Of a DNA stretch of 11,376 bases, positions 1 to 10,800 are shown one piece after another. This stretch comes from Hepatocystis sp. ex Piliocolobus tephrosceles (taxonomy: Eukaryota > Apicomplexa > Aconoidasida > Haemosporida > Plasmodiidae). Position 1 is the first letter of the stretch, and each line of letters starts with the position of its first letter. Under the pieces are notes generated by a model. That model was not told the origin of the DNA. It was given only the letters and a program-made list of their open reading frames with translations, and did no database searches. The stretch is taken from NCBI GenBank assembly GCA_902459845.2, contig CABPSV020000262.1, forward strand, positions 9,486-20,861, written 5' to 3'. Made by a program: the position numbers and the translations under genes.

Positions 1-113
1 TATATGTATATATTGTTATATATGTATATATTGTTATATATGTATATATTGTTATATATGTATATATTGTTATATATGTATATATTGTTATATATTTATA
101 TATTGTTATATAT
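1..113. repeat. 18-bp AT minisatellite at the left edge
   Basis: The unit TATATATGTATATATTGT is repeated head to tail. There is one copy cut by the window edge (1-16), four exact copies (17-34, 35-52, 53-70, 71-88) and one variant with G to T in the eighth base (89-106). The array then runs into a T tract. It probably continues to the left of the window. It is noncoding and typical of Plasmodium intergenic DNA, and its copy number is likely polymorphic. Confidence 0.95.
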
Positions 114-144
114 TTTTTTTCTCCTACATTAGGAAATATATACA

Positions 145-246
145 TTATCAACTCACATTTATTATCAACGCATATTTATTATCAACGCATATTTATTATT
201 ACCTTATATTTATTATTACCTTATATTTATTAACAACTCATATTTT
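145..246. repeat. 17-bp minisatellite, six copies
   Basis: Six consecutive 17-bp units start at 145, 162, 179, 196, 213 and 230. Copies 2 and 3 are identical (TTATCAACGCATATTTA). Copies 4 and 5 are identical to each other (TTATTACCTTATATTTA). The first and last copies are variants with CAACTCA in the middle. The paired identity of neighbours suggests stepwise duplication. The array is noncoding. Confidence 0.93.
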
Positions 247-264
247 TGTATAACTTGTTTAAAC

Positions 265-317
265 ACATTGACTCAATGTTGTTAATACGTATACGAACAT
301 GTGCAAATGGATGTGCA
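265..317. promoter_or_regulatory. Dyad plus paired ATGTGCA words in a GC-richer patch
   Basis: Positions 265-279 form a perfect inverted repeat, ACATTGA-C-TCAATGT. A short way downstream the 7-mer ATGTGCA occurs twice, at 299-305 and 311-317, 12 bp apart. GTGCA is the core recognised by the P. falciparum ApiAP2 protein AP2-I. The patch is richer in G+C than its surroundings. It could be a control element of a neighbouring gene to the left of the window, but no transcript start is visible and chance is possible. Confidence 0.25.
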
Positions 318-481
318 TATTTTTATATCGTATGTAATTAATATATAAAATATGTGTTGTTATGTTTATTTAATTTTACATATTATTTCCATTTTCTATT
401 AATGGTTAAACAAAAATATGTATTAATAATATATGTATATTTAATCGCTTTTTGAACAGCTTCAAATAAGTGTACATAATA

Positions 482-602
482 ACATGTATATATACATTTA
501 CATACATGTATATATACTCTAATTAAAAGAACTAACATACATTTAATTAAACAATAAAATAAGGATATACGCATACGCGCATGTACATACATACATACAT
601 AT
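482..602. repeat. Short direct repeats and CATA microsatellite
   Basis: The 14-mer ACATGTATATATAC occurs at 482-495 and again at 504-517. A CATA tetranucleotide run lies at about 586-602, next to a small GC-richer spot (CATACGCGCATG, about 572-583). This is simple intergenic DNA with no gene signal; the minus-strand frame open across 383-622 looks like a chance translation. Confidence 0.7.
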
Positions 603-868
603 AAGCTAACATTATTAAACATTTATTTTTGTTTATAAACTTATATTATTAAAAATATTAAGCTAACCATTGTTAGTTGTGCGTTTGGTACACGTTTCGT
701 ATTTTTTTAGTTTTTATAATAAAAAAATAATTAAATATATATTATATTGGGGTTTTGTTTAAAATACTTTTTTGGTACTACTATGATGAAATAAATTCAT
801 ACAACAAATATGGTAGACGAAAAAAAATAAAATGAAATAATTAAGTATGCTAACGAAAAATAAAATAA

Positions 869-984
869 GCATGCCAAAAAAAAAAAAAAAAAAAAAAAAC
901 AAAGTTAATTATATATTTTATTTTTTTTTTTTTTTTTTTAATATATGCACGTGCGTAAATATATATATATATATATATATATAT
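869..984. repeat. A24 tract, T19 tract and (AT)13 microsatellite with two short palindromes
   Basis: GCATGC (869-874) is followed by 24 consecutive A (876-899). After a 21-base spacer comes a T run (921-939), then GCACGTGC (947-954) and (AT)13 (959-984). Long poly(dA:dT) tracts exclude nucleosomes and are common in Plasmodium intergenic DNA. The opposed A and T runs could pair as a hairpin in RNA. GCATGC and GCACGTGC resemble ApiAP2 target words, but both are short. Confidence 0.8.
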
Positions 985-1255
985 AAAGAAAAAACGAATG
1001 GATGTATAAAAAAATGTACATACTGACATATTTTTATATTCATAGAGGGTTGTATAATATAATGCATTTTTATTCATATATATATATAGTCGACATAGAT
1101 TGAAGTTTAAAACAGGAGGAAAAAAAAAACAAAAAACAAAATTAAATAATAATGCATTACAATTATAAAAAATAAAAGAATGGAACAATATAGACGGAAT
1201 TAAACGCTTACAAACATATGTATATATTTGCATGTAGTTATGCATATTTAAACAG

Positions 1256-1274
1256 AAAAAAAAAAAAAAAAAAA
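1256..1274. repeat. A19 homopolymer downstream of the gene
   Basis: Nineteen consecutive A lie about 100 bp past the stop codon of the minus-strand gene. In its transcript this would be a U tract within the probable 3' UTR. It may affect RNA 3' processing, but no polyadenylation site can be assigned from sequence alone in this AT-rich context. Confidence 0.8.
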
Positions 1275-1293
1275 TTCTATATACATTGTACTA

Positions 1294-1358
1294 ATACATG
1301 GTGAAAATACATGTTGAAAATACATGGTGCAAATACATATTGCATATATACGTTGCAT
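1294..1358. repeat. 13-bp degenerate repeat in the probable 3' UTR
   Basis: Five consecutive 13-bp units start at 1294, 1307, 1320, 1333 and 1346: ATACATGGTGAAA, ATACATGTTGAAA, ATACATGGTGCAA, ATACATATTGCAT and ATATACGTTGCAT. The array ends 18 bp from the gene's stop codon and would be transcribed as part of the 3' UTR. The sequence drifts steadily from GGTGAAA towards TTGCAT along the array. Confidence 0.85.
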
Positions 1359-1376
1359 ATATATGTACAAAATAAA

Positions 1377-3100
1377 TTAGATAGCTGCGCTTAATTTTTT
1401 TTTTTTTTGGTTTTTATTTTGGTTGATAGATTTTAATTGTAACCACTTTTCCCTATGCTGGATTGCCAATTTCCTAGCCTGGAGAAACCCAAATGTTTTT
1501 ACTAAAAATTTTTTTTCATGTCGTTTTTTATTATGTGAGCAGTTAACGACCCATGAGTTTGTACATGATTCGTAATGTACTCCAACGACCTTGGGAAATT
1601 TGCGTGCTATATCTGAACAATCTTTAATAAAGTTTTTTTTATATTTCCAATTTAATACTTCTGCACGAGTATTTGCATAATTTTCAAAAGAATAAATATC
1701 AGCATATTTCGTCTCTATTTGATTAATATTATTAACAAATGAATCAGACAACCATTTACAATTTAATAAAATAAAAATACCAAGATGTTCTTCTGTTTTA
1801 CATATTCTTTTATATATTATTTTCTCTTCTTTTTTATCATTAAATATAAATTCGTAATTTAATTTGAAATACAAATCTTGTATGTTATTATCAAAAAAGT
1901 AGCAAATCGTTTTTTTCGATATATCTTTATAATAATAGGTATTTATAAATGTTGCATTAGTTTCGTTCATTGCATTATTTTCACTACTGTTATTATGACC
2001 GTGGTCATATTTACGCTCATGTTCACGCTCACACTCACGTTCGCATTGAAATTGGGATGGACAACTCTCCCCATTGTTAATATCACTACTGTACTCACAT
2101 CTATATTCAACATTACCCATTTTATTAAAAGAAACATTTATATCGTTAGCTCCTTGTTCCAACACATTTTCATTCAATTCGTTATTTATGTAATAATTAT
2201 TTTCATTGTTTTTTGATTCTGTTATGTTTTTATTTATTTCGGGATTTTTATTGCTCGTGTTTTTGTTATTTGAATAAAAAATTATTTCACTATCACGCGA
2301 TAATTTTTGATTTGTTTTGAGTTTATCACTACAGCAGTTGTACATATTACCATACGTATTACCATATATAATAGAACTTACTTTTTCACCTTTATTATTA
2401 TTACTATTACCCTTACTATTACTCTTACTATTACCATTACTATTATCACTATTATTATTTATATATGATGTACTATTTGCAATATAGCTATTGTCAGCAG
2501 TAATAGTTACATTTTTCTGTTCCTTATGATGGTTTGTTGTGGTAGAGTTAAAACTGATGTTGTTTTTTGTTAAACCCTGTTCATCTTTTTCATCATCAGT
2601 AAAATACAAAGGAATGTTTTTTTCTAAACTGTAATCGTTAACAGCATCAAATAGATTTTCTTTTGAATGTTGGTAAATTGTATTCGCTTCGTTTATTTCA
2701 TTATAACTTTTTTCTTTCAATATATTAGGTGTTATTACACAACCCATATTATATACATCAGTTTTTATTTTTTCTGCTTCGGTTTTTTCTGCTTCGGTTT
2801 TTTCCGCTTCGATTTTTTCAAATGTGCGTTCAGATAAATTAATAAAATTGTTATTTCTTGAGAATGATATTTCTTCGTTATTCCATTTACTATTATTATT
2901 ATTGTTATTGTTATTGTTATTGTTATTGTTATTGTTATTATTATTGTTATTATTATTGTTATTAATAAACATGTCGTTGTCACAGCTGTTATTTTCATCC
3001 ATGTTTTTGTTCTTATCTCCATTACTGTTGTTTATACAGTACGCTTTTGAAGTCTCCGTCTCTGTTTCTGTTTCAACTTGGGCAACTTTTTCAACCCCGC

Positions 3101-3143
<43 letters not shown>

Positions 3144-6136
3144 ATTATTATTATTATTATCTTCAAAAGAAATACACTCATTTGGAAATAAGGAATTATA
3201 TTGCTTATCCAATTCGTCATCTATATCATAATTATTTTTTATGTAATCACTAAATAGAACAGGTGAGTTATGAAAAGAAAATTTTTTATATATTATATAA
3301 TTTTTAAGTACGTAATTTGATGGAGCAAACATTTTAAATAAATAATTTAATGACATAATACGTTCAGAAGAATAATCTAATAAATTATAATTTTTACAAT
3401 CTAACTCACTTTCTAATACTACATCTATAACACCAGAAATGTATGCTGGGGTAAATTTATATTTGTATAATAAGCAATAATAACATTCAATACATTTTGC
3501 TTTTGCTATTTCATATGAATATTTTCGAACTGAAAAAGATACAATCACTTCTTTATTATTTTTATTTAAAAAAAAAACTAACCATAAAAAATAACCAGAT
3601 AAATATACAACACCTTTTGGGAAATTTAAAAGTTTAGCTTGTTTTGAAAAAAAATTTCTAGTTGTCGTTAATAAATTAATTGGCTCAATATCGTTTGATA
3701 ATTTATTTCGTATTTCGTATGGTAAATAATTTAAAGCATTTTGTTTATCTATTGTGTTTAAATATATATGTTGCATCTCATTAAAATAAATTATTTTACC
3801 ATAACATATTAAAAACTCTTCATATTTATAATAATAATCAATATACTCTTCTATGTTTTTATATTTATGAGTTAGTACATTCATACCAGTAATACCACTA
3901 CTAATACCAGTACTATTAATTACATTATTATTATTCATATTGTTACTACTATTTATATTCTGTGATATAGACATATTATTATTTTTTATAATTACACTTT
4001 TTAAAAAAGTATACATTTTTGTTAAATGAAAAATAAAACTGTTTCTATACAAAATAGATAAAGCTTTTGATTCTAAAAATCCATGTTCTTCAACCAAAAA
4101 TTTTTTTTTTTTTTTTCTATCATCCACATCTATATATGTAAAACACCATGCTTTTTTATATTTAATAAAATGAATTCCTCTATATTTGCATGTTAATTGT
4201 TTGCCTTTTATGTTATTAGTAGTATTAGTAACAGTATCGTTAGAAACAACATTTTTACTCGTTTTAACTTTTTTTTTGGTATGTCTTAAAATGCAATGTA
4301 TTTTATAACTAAATATGTATAAAAAACGTAGTGGGAAAATCATATACGTCCAAGGAGTGTTTAATTTGTTTTCAAAAATTACTTGTAAATCTTTTAAATT
4401 TTCGTTATTTTGGTTGTACCTACGTCGGCTTTTTATATTGTTATACTGCTTACCCGTATAGTTATGTAGTTGTTTTTTTTTTTTTTTTTTTTTCTTTTTT
4501 TTTTTCTTTTTTTTATTATCAAAATTTTTATTATCAAAATTGTTATTATCAAAATTGTTATTATCACTACTGTTGTTTTCACTACTGTTGTTGTCATTAC
4601 TGTTGTTGTCATTACTGTTGTTGTCATTACTGTCAATATGGTGATTTGGTTTGTTTTCTTCATATTTCTCCCCATTATGTACGTCTACCTGTTTATTCTT
4701 GCCAATTTTCATTTTTGTTAAATATGCTTTATAAAAAAGTTCGATTTTGGATCGAAAATAATCATGATACATATCTTCCATTTCGCTTAATTCAAGTAAT
4801 ACCCATTCTGTGTTAATTTTTAAAAACTTAATAAAAATATTTTTTTCTTCTTCTTTTTCATCTTGTTGATATTTACATTGATTCATATATTTTAACAACA
4901 TATTTTTGTATGTATAATATTCTTCATCGTAGTTATTATTATGTTTAATAAATAGTTTATTTAATTCGTCTTTCTCGTCATCACTATTATCACTACTACA
5001 CCTACTGTTATTACTACTACTACTACTACTATTGCTACTGTCACTGTTACTATCACTATCGTTTATAACATTATCATTCAAATCATTTGTGTTATGTTTT
5101 GTGACACTATCCGTATTATTCCCAATTACATTATTATACACATTATCCATTTTTTTACCCACTTCGTTACCCATTTTTTTACCTATTTCGTTACCCATTT
5201 TTTTACCTATTTCTTCGTTACCTATTTTGTTATTATTTTGTAACAATATGTTTTTATTTTCATATCTAATCGTATTAAAAATATTCATCATTTGTGTTTC
5301 TTCTATACGATTGTCTTCTGTTTCTATCTCTAAATTACTATATGTCGAAAGGGGATACTTAGTTTTGTTTTTTATATTATTCGTTGTGTCAGAACCATTA
5401 ATAAATTGATGCTGTTCATTTGTTAGTGTATTTTCTAATGTATTTTCTAGCGCATTTTCTAACATATTTTCTTGCGCATTTTCTAACATATTTTCTTGCG
5501 CATTTTCTAACATAATTTTTTGCACATTTTCTAACATATTTGTGGATATGCATTTCGTTTCATTTGTGTTTTTATTTTTATTAATTAACGAATTGGATGA
5601 TATTTGTAACATATGATCATCGATATTTTTGTTAACATCTTCACCATAACATGTATTTTCATTATTGTCATTATTTAAATTATTTCTTTTTCTTTTTTTT
5701 TGTTCTGAACATTTAAAAACAAGGTTTTCATTTTGGTACAACTCGTATGTGTTATTAATATTTAATGTATTGTCGTAGGTTGAATTAAAATTTGATGGTA
5801 TTATTATTTTAATATTGCTTGGATTAGTAACAGTAGAATTAATAGTAGTAATGTTATTATCCATATATCCGATGTTATCATCTACTATATGTATATTATT
5901 CCATTTTTCATAAAATTGTTTATTACTTATGTTACTACTATCTATATTTATATGTGTTGGACATGAGGTCTCCTCATGTAATATGTTGTTCAATTTGTAA
6001 CAATCTATATCATCTTTTGTTTTTTTTTTTAAATATTTGTTTTGTAAGTAGGAGTTATTTATTATGTTTAAGTCTATTTGGTTGTCAGGGTTACTGTTAT
6101 TACCATTCATGTGGATAATATTATCGTTGTGAGTAC

Positions 6137-6191
<55 letters not shown>

Positions 6192-7854
6192 ATTATTATT
6201 ATTATTATTTTCGCCACAATTCACAATTTTATTTTTTATAATGCTATCATTTTTTTCTTTTATAATATTTTTATTGGTTGTAACACTGTTATTATAAGTT
6301 CTCTTTTTTACCTCGCTTTCTAAAAGAGGTTCTTGTATATTCTGTTGTTTATTGCACGTAGAATAATCATTATAATAGTCATCACATCGGGTTATATGTT
6401 GGTCGTTACCATTTTCATCATTATTATTATTATTATTACTGTTATTATTTTGAATGTAAATTATATTACTGCCTATTGTATTATGACCAACTATATTGTT
6501 ACCATCTATCACGTCGTATATTTTTTTTCCATCATATATTGTTTTATTTTCTATCAAATTATTATTAACAAGTGTATTGTTAATTAATAAATGTTTATCC
6601 ATATTATTATTATCCATATTATTATTACTATGATAATTTTCTATTAATGTTTTACTATCATTGTCATTATTTAATGTGTAATTATTTATTAATCTGTTAT
6701 GTAGTATTATTGTTCCTTCTCTTCCATTATTAGTATCATTATCATTATTAGCATCATTATTAGTATCATTATCAGTATCATTATCATTATTAGTATCTTT
6801 ATTTATCATATTATATTTGTTTCTATTATATCCTCCTACAGATATGTTTTTATTTCCACTCATATCACAAATATACAATTCATTATTATGTAATCCGTTA
6901 TTATATGAATTATTATTTATTACATTTTCTTGGTTTATACAATCAGATGTTATATTGTTTGAATTAGAATAATAATTATTATATTGTTCGTAATTTAAAA
7001 TATTATAAACATTATTATTTATATTAGAGTTATGTTCATTATGTAAATAATTATTATTATTATTATTATTGTTATTATTATTATTATGAATATAATACAT
7101 TTTTCTTGATGTTTCTTCATTTGGGTTATAGTTGTATATGTATGAATTCATGTTACCTGAATAAAACATATCACCATCATTATTATTACGTGTATTGTCA
7201 CTATTATATAAACAATAATTGTCAATATTTGTGCCGGTATAAGTAGTATTATTTTTTTTATCATTTGAAAGAGTAGTATCATTGATACTACCAGGATGTG
7301 GAGTACCATTTGTATTACTACCTTTATTATCCATTTGATTAGTTAATGGATATTCACTATAATTATTAAATTCATTGCAATGTAGACCATTACTGTTATT
7401 ATTGCAACCACTGTTAAAAAAAAAAGTGAAGTTCTCATTATTACAGCCATTATTATTACCATTATAATTACCATTATTATTACCATTATTATTACCATTA
7501 TAATTACCATTATTACTACCATTATTACTACCATTATTACTACCATTATTTGAAAGAACTAATGCAGATATATTTTCTTTATCCTGCTTATTTTCATTAT
7601 TTAAATGAAAAATTTCATAATTATTTTCTTCACTAATTTTATTAACATTAAGATTGTAGTATTCATTCTTTTGTAGTATATTATTATGATCTGTATATTT
7701 TTCACTATTATTATATATCTTTTGATTGTTTGAAATGATATTATTTTTAATGTTATTTGATGATAAGAATAAAGGAATAGTACTAGTTTGTTTATTCAAA
7801 TTGTTATTTTCTACAATTTTGTTGGTGATGTCGTTATTATTACGACTGCTGCTG

Positions 7855-7891
<37 letters not shown>

Positions 7892-10800
7892 CAATATTAT
7901 CATTATACCTCTCGGTTTGACCAAGTAAACATTCATTTGATGGAATTATTTCCTTATAGGGACATGTTTCATTTTTTTCATTAATTTTCTCAAATTCATC
8001 AACATTTTCTAACTTTACTATACTATCATTATATGACTTATCTATATCATGATGATCATTATATTTTTTTAATAAATCATTATAAATTTTATTTGAAAGC
8101 ATTAATTGTTTTTGCATAATATCGCTTGTATACTTAATATCATAAAGTATATTATTTCCGGGAATATAGTTTGTACTTATATTATTATTACTATTGTTAT
8201 TGCTGTCGTTTATACTATTTGGATATAAAACATCATGTATTTCATGTTGTTTATCAATAAAATTAGTATTATTTAACAAACAATTATAAAGAAATATGTT
8301 GTCTCTATTGTTACGACTATCGTTGGTACTTATGATATTATTATTACTGGTATTACAACGTCTTATTGCACTTTTGAGTATGCTATCCTCTTTACCATCA
8401 CTATATCTAATATTGTTGAATGAAATATCTATAAAAGAATCAAGGTCTAAATTTGTATTACTCAAAGAACTTTGCTTTATATATGGTAATGATGTATGAC
8501 TAGAATCAGCTTCAATACATGATAATGAATTAGAATTGTTTTCTTGATCATTAATTAATTCTAAAAAACGATTTAGTTTATTATTATTAGATTGTGATAT
8601 ATATCTTTCATATTTATTTAAAGTTAACATTTCATGATATATTTTTTTTAATTCGTATTTTATTTTATCTAATACTTCTAACGATTTTTCTTCGCTTATA
8701 AAGTTATTATTTAAATTACATATATTTTTTAAAAAAAAATTATTATTCCTACTACTACTACTACTACTACTACTGTTTTTAACGCTGTCATTATTACCGT
8801 TATTATGACTATCGTTATTATTACTATTTTTGATACTATATCTATTAGTGTTCCTATTTATGTTGCTATAATTGTCGTTACTGTCGTTACTGTCATAGCT
8901 ACTATAACTACTATCGTATTTAACAATTTGCTTGTTCATTACATCATCATTTTTATTTATTTCGGAATTTGCACTGGAAGTTTCTACTGTTAGTATGTTT
9001 GCATTTGATGAATAAAAGGAGTTGTTACTATTACTATTACTGTTATTATTATTTTCATTATTTTCATTAATTTCATTAATTCCATTAATTTCATTGTTTT
9101 CGTAATCTATATCTTCTACCTTTTTTTCACATTTCCACACGGCACTGTTGCTGGTACCATTACAATCATCCTTACTACCACAGTTACTATTACCATTGTC
9201 ACTCCTATCAGTAACGAGCTGTTGACACTCTTTTTTTTCATTTGTTTCATCTTCTTCATCTTTTTCATTTTTCTCACCCTTTTCATTTTTTTCATTTTCG
9301 TACTTAGTTTCAACAAGTTGTAACTGATTATTAAATTCATTTGTTATTTCGTCGCAAACACAAATTTTTTTTTTATTTTTTATTTTTTCCCTATTGTTAC
9401 TATCATGTTCTGGTTTTTTAAGTACGGATACTAATTCAGTTATACTATTAATTGAATTCATTATATATTCTAATTTTTCATTAATCTCAACTATTGGTAT
9501 CTTAGATGCATTAATATGACTATTATAATAATTCACATCTTCTTTGTAATGACAATTTTCTTTTAATTGATTTTTTTCTGATGACATGCTTAATAAGTTG
9601 TGAGTCAATAATATTTCATTTTTTTGTAAATTACTGTTTCCAGTGTTGTTCCTGTTATCACTATCGTTATTATTGTTATTACTACTGCTACTAAAGTCAC
9701 TAACAGCACTACTATAACTGTTAATACTACTACTACTTCTACCCATAACCTTATTACTACTTCCAATAGTACTATCTATGCAAACGTTATTAATTACTTG
9801 GTTTAATCCTTGTTCATTGTCAGAAACATAATAATCACTTATGATGTTATTTGAACAATTTTTATTAAATTTATTTTTGTTTGTACAATTCATTATATTA
9901 TTATCTACTTGTAATAATATATTTGAAAAATTGTATATTATTTTTTGGTAAATAATATATATTGTTAAATGTAGCTTATGGAGTTGTGCTGCCATTTTTT
10001 TTTTCATATACAACCAACTTGTTATAGGTGGATACATAGGTGGTTGGGGTAAAAGTAATGAAAATAATTCCCTAATATATGAATTTCTTTCATCATAGTA
10101 ACTAAAGTTGTTACTATTGTTGTTCCTGTTATCGTTATTATTACCGTTGTTATTATATCTTTTTTGATTATTAAGGTTTGGTTTTTTAAATATTTTTTTT
10201 GCTAACATAAATACTAAATTACGATTACTTAATAATTTATTATATAACAATCGTAATGAATCAATATAATAATCTAAGTAGGAAAAATAATTTTTCAATT
10301 CAGGTAACTTTTTTAACATCTTATTTTGTATATTTTTATAATTATATAATATTAATTGTTCTGTACCTGTTATATTTTTATTATTATCTATTGTTGTGCA
10401 ATTATTATTATCACTATCACTATCACCACCATCATCATTATTATTTTTATTGTTTAATAAAGACTGTAAATATAAACTATACATTATTTGTCTTTCGAAA
10501 AAATCATTATATTTATTATTTAAATCGTTTGGTTGTTTTAACAAACTAAGTTCAGAACAGTTGTTATGAAGCACTTCACTTGAGATGTTATCATTACTAC
10601 TGTTCTTATTTCTACTATTATTGTTGCTACGATTGTCATTGCAACTATTACCACTAATGATGGTGCCAACATTATTAATAATGCTACCATTATCAATAGA
10701 GTCGTCATTATTAGTAGCTACACCATTATTAGTAGTTACACCATTATTAGTAGTTACATCATTATTAGTAGTTACACCATTATTAATAGTGACATAATTA

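Larger units (their letters stand above)
1..1376. other. Intergenic region 3' of the ApiAP2 gene, no gene found
   Basis: About 1.4 kb of extremely AT-rich DNA is made of the minisatellites and homopolymers listed separately. The only longer open frames (minus strand, about 383-622 and 850-1245) translate to Tyr/Cys/Phe-rich strings and runs that follow from AT microsatellites and poly-A/T, with no domain. No tRNA or rRNA is seen. A patch at about 661-710 is relatively GC-rich for this region and is the only place where a small structured RNA might be looked for. The orientation of the neighbouring gene to the left is unknown. Confidence 0.75.

Noticed and set aside
1..113. Telomeric or centromeric repeat
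   Set aside because: The unit is not the Plasmodium telomere heptamer, and the array is far too short and not AT-rich over kilobases as a centromere would be.
383..622. Minus-strand 79-codon open frame
   Set aside because: Tyr/Cys/Val-rich translation of ATAC and TATA repeats; no domain and no codon preference typical of a gene.
850..1245. Minus-strand 131-codon open frame
   Set aside because: Contains Phe, Lys and Tyr-Ile runs that come directly from the poly-A, poly-T and AT microsatellites; lies in the probable 3' UTR or intergenic DNA.
4473..4514. Frameshift or sequencing error in the A-tract
   Set aside because: The frame is continuous on both sides with AP2 domains downstream, and AAG interruptions fall at wobble positions, so the tract is read in frame as given.
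7443..7553. CRISPR-like or satellite array
   Set aside because: Short in-frame 12-bp units without spacers in a eukaryotic coding region.
2765..9340. Minus-strand alternative frames (Ile/Thr, Met/Val or Lys/Met repeats)
   Set aside because: Frame-shifted readings of the same repeats within the continuous 10-kb coding frame.
1878..10797. Plus-strand frames rich in Leu, Ile or Val inside the large gene
   Set aside because: They are antisense readings of AAT, AGT and GAA triplet repeats; hydrophobic runs here are not membrane segments.
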